Shown piece after piece: positions 6,041 to 15,040 of a stretch of DNA of 64,000 bases (its first letter is position 1; each line of letters opens with the position of its first letter). The DNA is from Trinickia symbiotica. Its GTDB lineage: Bacteria > Pseudomonadota > Gammaproteobacteria > Burkholderiales > Burkholderiaceae. Made by a program: the position numbers and the translations under genes. The notes under the pieces were generated by a model. The model was not told the DNA's origin. It made no database searches and saw only the letters and a list, made by a program, of their open reading frames with translations. Where the stretch lies: assembly GCF_002934455.1 (NCBI RefSeq), contig NZ_PTIR01000001.1, positions 1-64,000 of the forward strand, in the 5' to 3' direction.

Positions 6041-8460
6041 CCGATATTCAATCTGTGATTCGCGCCGCCGCGAGCGGGGCTCTGCCGTCCGCAAGGGAGG
6101 CGCTCATGCTCGCCGCCTGCGATGACATGCCACTGCTGTTGGCCGCGGCGACGGAAATTCGCGACCGTGGCGCGCGTAATGTTGTCACCTATTCCCGTAA
6201 GGTGTTCTTGCCGGTCACGCGGCTTTGCAGGGACGTCTGCCACTACTGCACCTTTTCACGGCAGTCTCCATCCGTCCATACAGCATACCTGACGCTCGAC
6301 GAGATGCTCGAGACAGCCCGTGCAGGCGCCCGCATGGGATGCAAGGAAGCGCTGTTCACGCTTGGAGAAAAACCGGAACTGCGTTATCCCGCTGCACGGG
6401 AAGCATTAGATAAGCTGGGCTTCGAAACGACCATTGACTACGTGGTGCACGTTGCCGCAGCGGTGTTCAGGGAGACCGGACTGCTCCCGCATGTCAACGC
6501 CGGCTGCCTCTCCGATGAGGAGATCACCAAGCTACGCCGCGTGGCGCCCTCCATGGGCATCATGCTGGAATCCGCGTCCGACCGCCTCTGCCAGCGTGGG
6601 ATGCCCCATTTTGGTAGTCCCGATAAAATCCCGGCGGCGCGACTAGCCACGCTCGAGGCTGCAGGACGGCAAAACGTGCCCATGACTTCCGGGATTCTCA
6701 TAGGTATCGGAGAAACCCGGCGCGAGCGCGTCGAAGCCCTGCTAGCGTTACGCGAGATACACGCTCGCTACGGCAATCTACAGGAAGTCATCGTCCAAAA
6801 TTTCCGAGCGAAACCAGGCACTCCGATGGCCGGTACCAGCGAGCCAAGCCTCGATGAATTGTGCTGGACGATCGCAGTCGCCCGGATCATTTTCGGCTCG
6901 GACATGGGGATCCAAGCGCCTCCCAATCTTTCCCCAGGCGTGCTGCGCACACTGTTGGAAGCCGGCATCAACGACTGGGGCGGCGTGTCGCCTTTGACTG
7001 CGGATTTCGTCAATCCCGAAGCCCCTTGGCCTCATCTCGAAGAGCTGACCCGGGAAACACTGGCGAGCGGCAAGTACCTGCAAGAGCGGTTGACTATCTA
7101 CCCTCGATTCGCCGCTGACATTGCCCGTTGGGTCGACGAAGGACTGCGTACCGCCGTGCTCCGCAAGATCGACACCGAGGGTTTTGCGCGTATTGACGAT
7201 TGGGTGGCGGGAGGCCAGGTGCCCCCGCCGGCCGCCGACCTCTCTTACTTGCGCGAAGCCGATCGTGCACTGGTCAGCCCGGATCTGGACGAGATCGTCC
7301 GGCGCGCAGCCAATGGAGGCGCGCTAGGCGAGCAAGATGTGATCCGACTGTTCCAGGCACGGGGCGAGGACTTTGCACACGTCTGCCACGCGGCAGATCA
7401 ATTGCGGCGAGCCCACTGCGGCGATACGGTGAGCTACGTGGTCACGCGCAACATCAACTACACCAATATCTGTTACTTCCACTGTCAATTCTGTGCGTTC
7501 TCCAAAGGCCAACGCGCCCACCGCGGCGCCGGATATGACCTCGATCAAGCCGAGATCGGCAATCGCGTTCGCGAAGCATGGGAACGAGGCGCGACGGAGG
7601 TTTGTCTGCAAGGCGGCATTCATCCGTCGTATACGGGGGAAAGCTACCTCTCGATTCTTAAGACCGTCAAAGCGGCCGCGCCCGACATTCACGTTCACGC
7701 TTTCTCGCCACTCGAGATCTGGCAAGGTGCTCAAACGCTCGGCCTGCCGCTCAAAGAATATTTGTCGCGCTTGAAGCATACCGGCCTCGGCACGCTCCCG
7801 GGGACGGCCGCAGAGATCCTTGACGACGAAGTGCGGGCTACGCTTTGTCCCGACAAACTGAAGACGGATCAATGGTTGGAAGTGATGTCCGTTGCTCATA
7901 GTCTGGGCCTGAAGAGCACAGCCACGATCATGTTCGGCCACATCGAGCGGCTGGAACACTGGGCCCGCCATCTTCTCCGGCTGCGGAACCTCGCGGCCGA
8001 CACCGGGGGCATCACCGAATTCGTCCCGCTTGCGTTTGTCCACATGGAATCGCCGATCTATCGCAAAGGCAGATCGCGCAAGGGCCCGACGTTTCGCGAA
8101 GCGTTGCTCATGCATGCCGTATCGCGACTCGTGCTCCATCCGCACGTTGGGAACATTCAGACATCGTGGGTCAAGATGGGGCCGCTCGGTGCACAGGCCG
8201 CACTCCGGGCGGGTGTGAACGATATGGGCGGCACGCTAATGAATGAGTCGATCACGCGCAGCGCTGGTGCCGTTCACGGCCAGGAAATGACGCCTTCAGC
8301 ACTGTCGGCGCTCATCACGTCAGAAGGTCGGCTGCCTCGACAGCGGACCACCGCCTATGGTACGGCTCCGGAAGAGCGGATTGCGGCCAGCGCAGCCCAC
8401 GTCGGTCCGAGCGATTCAATCAGCATCAAGGTAATCCCGGTTTCCGCCTCCGAGGGATAA
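6037..8460 (+). CDS. fbiC: Fused Fo synthase CofG-CofH (FbiC type)
   Basis: 807 residues, with two radical-SAM halves in one chain as in actinobacterial FbiC; archaea use separate CofG and CofH. The CofG half carries CRDVCHYC, with cluster cysteines 64, 68 and 71. The CofH half carries CYFHCQFC, with cysteines 479, 483 and 486. Both [4Fe-4S] clusters cleave SAM, and together they build the deazaflavin Fo from tyrosine and the flavin-pathway uracil intermediate. Both halves have intact barrel segments (for example TSGILIGIGETRRER in the first and TATIMFGHIE in the second). The start overlaps the cofC stop. This gene gives the strongest proof that the locus makes F420 de novo. Confidence 0.95.
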   Translation: MTDIQSVIRAAASGALPSAREALMLAACDDMPLLLAAATEIRDRGARNVVTYSRKVFLPVTRLCRDVCHYCTFSRQSPSVHTAYLTLDEMLETARAGARMGCKEALFTLGEKPELRYPAAREALDKLGFETTIDYVVHVAAAVFRETGLLPHVNAGCLSDEEITKLRRVAPSMGIMLESASDRLCQRGMPHFGSPDKIPAARLATLEAAGRQNVPMTSGILIGIGETRRERVEALLALREIHARYGNLQEVIVQNFRAKPGTPMAGTSEPSLDELCWTIAVARIIFGSDMGIQAPPNLSPGVLRTLLEAGINDWGGVSPLTADFVNPEAPWPHLEELTRETLASGKYLQERLTIYPRFAADIARWVDEGLRTAVLRKIDTEGFARIDDWVAGGQVPPPAADLSYLREADRALVSPDLDEIVRRAANGGALGEQDVIRLFQARGEDFAHVCHAADQLRRAHCGDTVSYVVTRNINYTNICYFHCQFCAFSKGQRAHRGAGYDLDQAEIGNRVREAWERGATEVCLQGGIHPSYTGESYLSILKTVKAAAPDIHVHAFSPLEIWQGAQTLGLPLKEYLSRLKHTGLGTLPGTAAEILDDEVRATLCPDKLKTDQWLEVMSVAHSLGLKSTATIMFGHIERLEHWARHLLRLRNLAADTGGITEFVPLAFVHMESPIYRKGRSRKGPTFREALLMHAVSRLVLHPHVGNIQTSWVKMGPLGAQAALRAGVNDMGGTLMNESITRSAGAVHGQEMTPSALSALITSEGRLPRQRTTAYGTAPEERIAASAAHVGPSDSISIKVIPVSASEG

Positions 8461-8580
8461 ACGCTTACCGCAAGCAAAGCGGCAAACCGTCACCCTGCAC
8501 GGTTCGGATCGTCCCATATTGCATACGAAGGACAGGACGCAAAGATTGTGAAACTCCGGAAAAGCCAGGAGGAGACTGCA

Positions 8581-8757
8581 ATGAAGCGACGCACTCGAGC
8601 AATTCTGATGATTGTGGCGGCAGGTATTGTAAGCGCCGTCTGTTTCGCGGTCTTCTCTCGGCCCGCCCTAACCGAGGAACCATGCATCTATTATCAAGGC
8701 AAGTGCATCGATATACGTGTTCTGATGACCCCATCGCCTCGTCATCTGTTACCGTGA
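8581..8757 (+). CDS. Small exported or membrane-anchored protein after fbiC
   Basis: 58 residues from the ATG at 8581, chosen because a strong AGGAGGAG stands six bases upstream; an in-frame upstream start at 8548 has no such site. The N-terminus is basic (MKRRTR) followed by about 19 hydrophobic residues (AILMIVAAGIVSAVCFAVF), then ALTEEPCIYYQGKCIDIRV with two cysteines spaced CX6C, and a short proline-rich tail. It could be a secreted peptide with one disulfide or a bitopic membrane protein. It is 120 bases after fbiC on the same strand and may share its message. I recognise no family. Confidence 0.55.
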   Translation: MKRRTRAILMIVAAGIVSAVCFAVFSRPALTEEPCIYYQGKCIDIRVLMTPSPRHLLP

Positions 8758-8824
8758 GCAAGGGCTGGTCAGCACTCAGCGCGACGTCGTCGCGCGTAGT
8801 TCGGATTCCGTCTCCTCTTGAGCC

Positions 8825-10009
8825 CTATACACGTTCGAAGATAGCCGCGATTCCCTGCCCTCCACCGACGCACATCGTGACTAGCGCGTATCGGCCGCCA
8901 GTGCGATGCAGCTCGTGGATCGCCTTGGTGGCAAGGAAAGCCCCAGAGCAGCCGATGGGGTGACCCAACGCGATGGCACCCCCATTCGGATTTGTCTTTT
9001 CCATGTCGAGTTCCAGCGCGCGTGCCACCGCGATAGCCTGCGCGGCAAAAGCTTCATTGCTCTCGATCACGTCCATCTGATGGAGCTCAAGTCCGCTCTT
9101 TTTCAGCGCCAGCCGCGTAGCGGGAATCGGGCCTTCGCCCATAACGTCGTTGGGCACCCCAGCCACAGCGTAAGACACCAGCCTGGCGATCGGCTTGTGG
9201 CCGGCCGCAGCCGCCGCAGCCGAATCAGCAATGACGAGAAAGGCCGCTCCGTCGTTGATGCCCGAGGCGTTGCCCGCGGTAACCGACCCGTCCTTTTTGA
9301 ACGCCGGCTTCATCGCGGCAAGGATATCCAGCGACGTGTTCGGTTTCACGTGCTCGTCGGTGTCGAAAATCGTTTCCCCCTTTTTCGTTCTCTTAACGAT
9401 GGGAATGATCTGCGATTTAAACCGCCCTTCCGCGATTGCCCGTGCCGCACGACGATGCGACTCAACGGCCAGCATGTCCTGCTGTTCACGCGTTATGCTC
9501 CATTTGGCCGCCAGGTTCTCGGCCGTGATACCCATATGACCCACGCCGAACGGATCGGTCAACGTGGCGACCATCGTGTCGACTAGTTTCGTGTCCCCCA
9601 TGCGCGCGCCCGAGCGCATCGCGGTGGATAAATAGCCGCCGCGACTCATCACCTCGACGCCGCCGCCGATGCCGAAGTCACAGTCACCGAGCAACACGCT
9701 GTGGGCACTCGTCACAACTGCCTGGAGGCCGGAGGAGCAAAGCCGATTAACTGACATCGCAACGGAATCCATCGGGAGTCCCGCGTTGATGGCCGCCACG
9801 CGGGCCACGTAGGCGAATCGGCTGTCGGTGGGAATCGTATTGCCTACCGTCACGTAGTTGACCGCAAGCGGGTCGACACCGGAGCGCGCGACGGCTTCCT
9901 TCATTACGATGCCGGCAAGCTCGGGAGGCTCCATGTCGGCGAGAGATCCGCCGAAACTTCCGATTGCCGACCGGACCGCCGAAAGGACCACTACGTCACG
10001 CTTGCTCAC
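8825..10009 (-). CDS. Acetyl-CoA C-acyltransferase (thiolase)
   Basis: 394 residues from a GTG at 10009 that has AGGAGA seven bases upstream; a longer in-frame ATG at 10051 lacks this. It is a thiolase of the acetyl-CoA acetyltransferase/3-ketoacyl-CoA thiolase family, which cleaves 3-oxoacyl-CoA with CoA. Visible are the nucleophile Cys91 in NRLCSSGLQ, the ESNEAFAAQA block, the GGAIALGHPIGCSGA histidine loop and the C-terminal CVGGGQG cysteine. It lies convergent to the F420 operon and at the downstream end of a minus-strand set with SDR, SRPBCC and SDR genes. It is probably the last step of a beta-oxidation-like sequence in this catabolic block. Confidence 0.92.
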   Translation of the reverse strand: MSKRDVVVLSAVRSAIGSFGGSLADMEPPELAGIVMKEAVARSGVDPLAVNYVTVGNTIPTDSRFAYVARVAAINAGLPMDSVAMSVNRLCSSGLQAVVTSAHSVLLGDCDFGIGGGVEVMSRGGYLSTAMRSGARMGDTKLVDTMVATLTDPFGVGHMGITAENLAAKWSITREQQDMLAVESHRRAARAIAEGRFKSQIIPIVKRTKKGETIFDTDEHVKPNTSLDILAAMKPAFKKDGSVTAGNASGINDGAAFLVIADSAAAAAAGHKPIARLVSYAVAGVPNDVMGEGPIPATRLALKKSGLELHQMDVIESNEAFAAQAIAVARALELDMEKTNPNGGAIALGHPIGCSGAFLATKAIHELHRTGGRYALVTMCVGGGQGIAAIFERV

Positions 10010-10127
10010 GGTTACTCTCCTCGTCCATTGAATAACGGAAAATCCGCCCATGCGGTCGCCACCGCATCCCGGCCTCGCTGGCTAATGCTAGCCCAGCAGT
10101 GAAGTCGTCTTTGACGCGACGAGCGCG

Positions 10128-10916
10128 TCAGAACACAGAATTCGTCACACCGCCATCGATAACCAGGCTTTGCCCGGTGATGTAATTGCTTTGCTCAGCG
10201 CAAAACATCGCCGCGATGCAACCAAAGTCGTCCGCCGAACCAAACCTGCCCGCAGGAATCGGTATCGATCGCACTGCCTCGGCTATCTCCCAATCCACGT
10301 CCGTGCCGTTTTCGGCTGCCTTAGCACCGTAGATAGCTCGAATCCCGTCTGTATCGTGCATCGCAGGAAGCAGCGTGTTTATGGTGACGTTGTACTGAGC
10401 AACCTGTCGAGCCACCGCAACAGAGTAATTAGTCAATGCGGACCGCGGTGCGCCCGACAAGATTCGCCAAGGGTGGGGGAACTTGGCCGCTGCTGTAGCA
10501 ATGTTCAAGATGCGCCCCCACCTGCGTTCAGCCATGCCGTCTACCACACATCGCATGAACTCGACCGGAGAAATGATTGTGAGCTCGAAATTGCGACGCC
10601 AGTCATGTTCTGAGATCGAGCGAAAATCCTCGATGTAGGGCGGTGGCGAGCAGGTGCCAACGAGGATATCCGGCTCCGGGCAGCGAGCTAGAATTCGCGC
10701 TCGGCCTTCCGTCGTCGCGTGATCTGCGACTACAGCTACAACCTTCGCGCCGGTGGAGCGACGGATCGCTTCGCAGGCATCGTTCAACCTTGCTTCGTTA
10801 CGAGCCGAGATGAAAAGATCGACGCCTTCGCGAGCCAGCGCATAGGCTGTTCCTAGACCAAGTCCGGCGCTCCCACCGTTGATAATCGCTTTCCGCCCTC
10901 GAATACCGAGATCCAT
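10128..10916 (-). CDS. SDR-fold protein without the usual Tyr-x3-Lys motif
   Basis: 262 residues with a short-chain dehydrogenase fold: the nucleotide loop is NGGSAGLGLG (residues 14-23), the early strand turns into SARNEARL (an NADP-type pattern), and the C-terminus has YITGQSLVIDGG. At the active-site helix, where SDRs carry Tyr-x3-Lys, the sequence is WRILSGAPRSALTNYSVAVAR, with no Tyr/Lys pair in register, and the catalytic Ser position reads NIATAAAK. I recall a subfamily with LSNGARSGLTGF at this place, so the loss is probably ancestral, not recent decay. It may be a dehydrogenase with different chemistry or a non-catalytic binder. Close to the SRPBCC and second SDR genes in the same direction. 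Confidence 0.8.
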   Translation of the reverse strand: MDLGIRGRKAIINGGSAGLGLGTAYALAREGVDLFISARNEARLNDACEAIRRSTGAKVVAVVADHATTEGRARILARCPEPDILVGTCSPPPYIEDFRSISEHDWRRNFELTIISPVEFMRCVVDGMAERRWGRILNIATAAAKFPHPWRILSGAPRSALTNYSVAVARQVAQYNVTINTLLPAMHDTDGIRAIYGAKAAENGTDVDWEIAEAVRSIPIPAGRFGSADDFGCIAAMFCAEQSNYITGQSLVIDGGVTNSVF

Positions 10917-11047
10917 TTCGTTCCTTTACACGCGACAAAAAATCGATCGCTGAACGTTCTACCGTTGGACTTGCGCCGATACGGGGCTACGGGATGAGCG
11001 CCCGCTCACACGTTGGGCGATAGCCGCATCGCATCACGTCGTTGAAT

Positions 11048-11470
11048 CTAGCCGAGCAAGCCAAGCGCTGCCTTCAGATGACCAATGCGGGTGGGATAGT
11101 AGGCCTTGAGCGCCATGTTGACATCCGCGGCATGTTCACTACGAGCATCCAAGCCGGCCACCCAGTCGACGCGAGTAGATTCGGCGCTAAGCGGTGTCAG
11201 CGTAATGCAACCCTTTACGCCAATGTTCGCCACCCGACTGCATTCGACGACCGTGTACTTGATGACGCGCTCGAGACCGTCCAGTCGCTCAAGCCGCTCG
11301 GTCGCCCACCAGTCACGGAAGTGCACCGTCCGCAAGGCGCCCACACCGTGGCCGACGGTCTCGCACCGAATGGCTTCCGGGTGCCACCGCTTGAGCCCGC
11401 TAAAGTCGGCGACGATCATCCACACTCGCTCGACAGGCGCCTTGATGAAATCAGTGACGACAATGGTCAT
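11048..11470 (-). CDS. SRPBCC (START-like) family protein
   Basis: 140 residues forming one SRPBCC helix-grip domain. It begins MTIVVTDFIKAPVERVWMIV and continues ADFSGLKRWHPEAIRCE, the classic polyketide-cyclase/dehydrase-like entrance, then alternating strands (HFRDWWATERLERLD, SRVDWVAGLDARSEH) and a C-terminal amphipathic helix closing the cavity. Such proteins bind hydrophobic ligands, and some are cyclases or ligand carriers. Placed 77 bases after the stop-proximal SDR start in the same direction, it probably serves the local hydrophobic-substrate pathway; no catalytic residue pattern lets me specify a reaction. Confidence 0.8.
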   Translation of the reverse strand: MTIVVTDFIKAPVERVWMIVADFSGLKRWHPEAIRCETVGHGVGALRTVHFRDWWATERLERLDGLERVIKYTVVECSRVANIGVKGCITLTPLSAESTRVDWVAGLDARSEHAADVNMALKAYYPTRIGHLKAALGLLG

Positions 11471-11550
11471 TGTGTGCCCCCGGCCATCGCGAGACGCGAG
11501 CAGGCCATCAGGCCTGCCCCTGAGCCTGTCGACGCGTCGCTGAACGACGG

Positions 11551-12345
11551 TTATTCTCGCGGAAGGTCGGGATGCACCGCGATCATGCCCCCGTCGACGA
11601 CCAACTCGGCGCCCGTGACGAACGGCGCTTCGTCCGACGCAAAAAAGACTGCAGCCGCGGCAACCTCCTCGGGCCGCCCCATGCGCCCCACGGGGGCCAT
11701 CGCGTTCAGCGCCTTCATGATCGGGGCCATATCCGTCCCCGCGGGCACGGCATGCGAAAAAATAGCCGTGTCGATGGGCCCAGGATGGATGGAATTACAC
11801 CGAATGTTTGTCTTCGCCTGAGCACACCAAACAGCGACCGACTTCGTGAGATTCCGCACCGCTGCCTTAGTCGCGCTGTACGCGATGTCATGACTCAACG
11901 CGACGTATGACACGGTAGACGCCGTGTTGATGATAGAGCCGCAAGACCCCCCCGGATTCCGGCGCATCAACTTCACGGCGTGGTGGCAACCGAGCAACAC
12001 CCCAGTCTGATTGATGGAAATTAGACGATTCCATACAGCGAGATCGATTCGATCCACGGTGTTCTCGCCGCCTACAACTCCCGCGTTGTTGAATAGAACG
12101 TCAAGGCGCCCAAAGCGTTTCTCCACCTGAGCAGCCAGGCTTATCCAGTCCTCATTGCTCGCAACGTCGAGACGCGCGAAGGTCGCCCCCGTTTCCTTGG
12201 CCACTTCGCCGCCAAGATCTTCCTGAATATCGGCCACAAACACTTCCGCACCTTCGGCTCGAAATCGTTTTACTGTGGCAGCGCCCATCCCCGACGCACC
12301 GCCCGTGACAATCGCGACCTTTCCAGCCAGACGTCCCATGCTCAT
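11551..12345 (-). CDS. Short-chain dehydrogenase/reductase, classical NAD(P)-dependent
   Basis: 264 residues from the ATG at 12345 (GAGGG six bases upstream; a GTG at 12357 and an ATG at 12339 are in frame). Cofactor loop TGGASGMGAA, acidic end of the second strand (VADIQ, an Asp that favours NAD), NNAG motif, catalytic Ser in NTASTVSY, and a standard Tyr-x3-Lys in YSATKAAVRN. The tail VTGAELVVDGGMIAV is usual for FabG/hydroxysteroid dehydrogenase-like SDRs. It is the first gene of a leftward set (SDR, SRPBCC, SDR, thiolase). An operator-like palindrome lies about 150 bases upstream. It likely oxidises a secondary alcohol in the pathway. Confidence 0.9.
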   Translation of the reverse strand: MSMGRLAGKVAIVTGGASGMGAATVKRFRAEGAEVFVADIQEDLGGEVAKETGATFARLDVASNEDWISLAAQVEKRFGRLDVLFNNAGVVGGENTVDRIDLAVWNRLISINQTGVLLGCHHAVKLMRRNPGGSCGSIINTASTVSYVALSHDIAYSATKAAVRNLTKSVAVWCAQAKTNIRCNSIHPGPIDTAIFSHAVPAGTDMAPIMKALNAMAPVGRMGRPEEVAAAAVFFASDEAPFVTGAELVVDGGMIAVHPDLPRE

Positions 12346-12779
12346 CAGTGCCCTCACTTACCGTTCGTTCAGAAAAAGGGCGGCGCAGATTCGAGTGAAT
12401 AGAGGTTCGCACCTCGCCCAAAAGTCAGCACCATCCCATTCGATCCGCCGGCGCCTTAAAAAACATCGGTAGGGCGATGGCGATACTGGTATCGTACCAT
12501 ACCATATGGTAGATTCCTAGCGCTTCACCGCGATCCATCACAAACATGTGACATCGTCCGCCTCTTGCAGGCAATTCTGCTTCGCAGACCACCACGAGGG
12601 AGGCGTGCGATCGAGCAGCTACAAGGCGATCGGCTGCGTGAGGCGGAAGTCGCATCCGGCAATACCTGGCCGACCTGAATCAGCACGTGCGCTGACCTCG
12701 CACGGGGGACGGTGTGCATCGCGATCGCCTAGGATCGGCCTGACGTGGCGCAGCCTCCTCTCCATTACAATTTACCGCC
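12346..12779. promoter_or_regulatory. Divergent intergenic region between SDR and CoA ligase
   Basis: 433 bases with no supportable gene, separating the leftward SDR group from the rightward CoA ligase. It contains the palindrome at 12495-12511, near the middle. Promoters for both directions are expected here; I could not assign convincing -35/-10 pairs. Confidence 0.5.
12495..12511. promoter_or_regulatory. Palindromic operator TACCAT-ACCAT-ATGGTA
   Basis: A perfect 6-5-6 inverted repeat. Its layout and spacer are identical to the TACGAT-ACCAT-ATCGTA palindrome at 15042-15058 beside the TetR gene; the two sites differ only in one symmetric base pair per arm. This is the expected appearance of two binding sites for one dimeric TetR-type repressor, here controlling the SDR group and/or the CoA ligase. 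Confidence 0.65.
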
Positions 12780-14318
12780 ATGATCTATGATCTACGCCAT
12801 TGGGCACAGCGCCACCCCGAGCAAATTGCCGTTCAGATCGGCGATACCGTGCTCACCTATGCCGAGCTGGAATCTCAGGCAAATCAGTTGGCGCGGCTTT
12901 TCGACGCCCTAGGGCTGAAGCGTGGCGACCATGTCGCGGCCAGCCTGACCAACTCGCCGTTCACGCTGGTCATGGCTTGGGCCGCCTGGCGCAGCGGTCT
13001 GTATTACACGCCGATTGCCACCACGCTCGCGCTGCCCGATGCGGCCGCCATCATCACAAATTGCAGAGCCCGTCTGGTGGTTGCCGACCGATCGGTGCAA
13101 ACCCATGTGGCGAAACTGCCTGCGCACTGCGCTGCGGTGGCGCACTGGTTCTGGCACGGTGATGCGGTGCCGGGCTTCCGATCGCTGAGCGAGGACATGG
13201 CAGACCAAAGCGAGTTGCCGCGAGTCGGTGAAGCACCTGGCGCCTTGATGCTCTACACGTCAGGCACCACGGGGGCGCCAAAGGGCGTCTGGCGTCCTCT
13301 ACCGCCGGCCGATCAACGGGCAACCCCGACCTTTGCGGCCGACCTGATTCCGCTCTTCGGCTTCGACCACGGCGTGCGTTATCTGTCCACGGCGCCGCTT
13401 TATCACGCAGCCCCATTACGGGCGGCACTGGCGGTTACCGCTGCGGGCGGCTGCGTAATCGGTATGCGCAAGTTCGATGCGGCCGAGGCGCTCCAGCTGC
13501 TCGCGACGCAGCACATCACGCACTCGCAATGGGTGCCTGCTATGTTCCAGCGCTTGTTGCAACTGCCTGAATCAGCACGCCGGGACTTCCGGTCGCCCTT
13601 GCACCGCGTGGCGCTGCATGCGGCCGCGCCGTGTCCACCGCAAGTGAAACGCGCGATGATCGACTGGTGGGGGCCGATCCTGGTCGAATACTATTCGGGC
13701 TCGGAAGGCGTGGGCCTTACGATGATCAGCACGCAGGAGTGGCTGACCCATCCAAGCTCGGTCGGGCGCACCGTCAAGGGCGTGCCGCACGTGTTGGACG
13801 AAGAATTCCGCGAGCTGGCACCAGGTTGCACGGGACGCATCTACTTCTCTGGCGTGACACCGTTCGAATACTTCGGAGATCCGAACAAGACGGCGGATCG
13901 AACGAGCCCGCAGGGCTACCAGACGCTTGGCGACATCGGCTACCTCGACGCGGAAGGCTATCTATACCTGACCGACCGCATGGACGACGTGATCATCTCC
14001 GGCGGCGTGAATATCTATCCACAGGAGATCGAAGCCGCACTGCTGGAAATGGTGGGCGTGGCAGACGTGGGCGTAATCGGCACCGAGGACGAGAAGTTCG
14101 GCGAACGTCCTGTCGCGTTCGTTGTCGCCGTGGCCGGATGCGACGAGCACGCGCTTCGACGCGATCTGCCGGCGTGGTGCGAGGCGCGGCTGGGCCGCAT
14201 CAAGGCTCCGGCCCGCTTCGAATTCGTGCATCAGTTGCCCCGTTCGCCAACGGGCAAGCTGATTCGACGCGAGTTGCGCGAACGGCTGTATCAGCATCAG
14301 CCACCAGGCGCGAACTGA
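12780..14318 (+). CDS. Acyl-CoA synthetase (AMP-forming, steroid/bile-acid ligase-like)
   Basis: 512 residues of the ANL superfamily: the P-loop is YTSGTTGAPKG near residue 159, the aromatic/acyl pocket includes YYSGSEG near 307, the adenine motif lies at TLGDIGYLDAEGYLYLTDR, the hinge is DDVIISGGVNIYPQE, and the catalytic lysine is in SPTGKLIRREL at the C-terminus. It activates a carboxylic acid as its CoA thioester. Overall style recalls bile-acid/steroid side-chain CoA ligases, but assignment of the acid is inference. The 3' end overlaps the convergent TetR gene by 22 bases. It is likely the entry enzyme for the beta-oxidation genes around it. Confidence 0.9.
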   Translation: MIYDLRHWAQRHPEQIAVQIGDTVLTYAELESQANQLARLFDALGLKRGDHVAASLTNSPFTLVMAWAAWRSGLYYTPIATTLALPDAAAIITNCRARLVVADRSVQTHVAKLPAHCAAVAHWFWHGDAVPGFRSLSEDMADQSELPRVGEAPGALMLYTSGTTGAPKGVWRPLPPADQRATPTFAADLIPLFGFDHGVRYLSTAPLYHAAPLRAALAVTAAGGCVIGMRKFDAAEALQLLATQHITHSQWVPAMFQRLLQLPESARRDFRSPLHRVALHAAAPCPPQVKRAMIDWWGPILVEYYSGSEGVGLTMISTQEWLTHPSSVGRTVKGVPHVLDEEFRELAPGCTGRIYFSGVTPFEYFGDPNKTADRTSPQGYQTLGDIGYLDAEGYLYLTDRMDDVIISGGVNIYPQEIEAALLEMVGVADVGVIGTEDEKFGERPVAFVVAVAGCDEHALRRDLPAWCEARLGRIKAPARFEFVHQLPRSPTGKLIRRELRERLYQHQPPGAN

Positions 14319-14971
14319 GCCGGGGCGCCTTGGGGTGCCGGTTCGGTAGTCTGTACAGCTTTGGGTGCGTAGGCACGCAAGAACGTGTCGATGGCGCGGC
14401 TGGACATGCGCCGGACATCGACGTCGGCAATCGGGCCGTCGGTCGCACATAGCAGCAGCGGGTCGATCACCTCCGCCTCGAGGAGCAGGCGCAGCTGCGT
14501 GGCGGCAATGTGCGCGTCGGCTCGGTGCAACCGCCCGTGTGCCATCCACCTCGAAACGAAGGACGCGAGTTCCTGCTGAAAAGTCTGGAATCTTTCGTAG
14601 AACATCCGGCCAACACCGCCGCGCTGCGCCTCGCTGATCATCAGGCGCCGAACCGAGACGACCTCTGAAGTGCACGCTAGGCGGAGAAAGGATTCGCCGA
14701 ACTCCCGCAACTGCGCGTCCAGATCGTTGCTTTCGGCGCGCAGGCCTTCGAGCATGCGGGCCATCGAGTACTCGGGTACGGAGAACATGCAATCGACGAA
14801 AAGCTTCTCCTTTGATCCGAAGTGCGCATAGATCGTCCCCTTGGACCCACCGACGACGGCCACTATCGCAGACATCGAGGTCCTCTCGAAGCCGTTTGTA
14901 CGGAATAACTGGTACGCCGCCTCCAGGATCGCTTGTCGTTTCTTCAAGTTTCTGACCGCCACTGTTCCCAT
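14297..14971 (-). CDS. TetR family transcriptional regulator
   Basis: 224 residues from ATG 14971; because AAGGAG abuts that ATG, a GTG at 14962 nine bases after it may be the true start. An ATG at 15052 is in frame but sits inside the palindrome 15041-15059. The N-terminal HTH reads ILEAAYQLFRTNGFERTSMS then AIVAVVGGSKGTIYAHFGSKE, the canonical TetR DNA-binding domain. The C-terminal half is a helical ligand and dimer domain (AefR/YbiH-like end). It lies between the CoA ligase and the ferredoxin genes, and palindromes at 12495 and 15041 are candidate operators. TetR proteins of such clusters commonly respond to CoA thioesters. Confidence 0.9.
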   Translation of the reverse strand: MGTVAVRNLKKRQAILEAAYQLFRTNGFERTSMSAIVAVVGGSKGTIYAHFGSKEKLFVDCMFSVPEYSMARMLEGLRAESNDLDAQLREFGESFLRLACTSEVVSVRRLMISEAQRGGVGRMFYERFQTFQQELASFVSRWMAHGRLHRADAHIAATQLRLLLEAEVIDPLLLCATDGPIADVDVRRMSSRAIDTFLRAYAPKAVQTTEPAPQGAPAQFAPGG

Positions 14972-15040
14972 CTCCTTTTCACCATCGCGCCGAGAGCTCG
15001 GCTTGCTATGCGCCACCTTGACAATCGGCCCGCTCGATAT

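Noticed and set aside
8470-8510. AACCGT/ACGGTT hairpin after fbiC as a terminator
   Set aside because: Only a 6-bp stem with an 8-base loop and no T-run; too weak to report.
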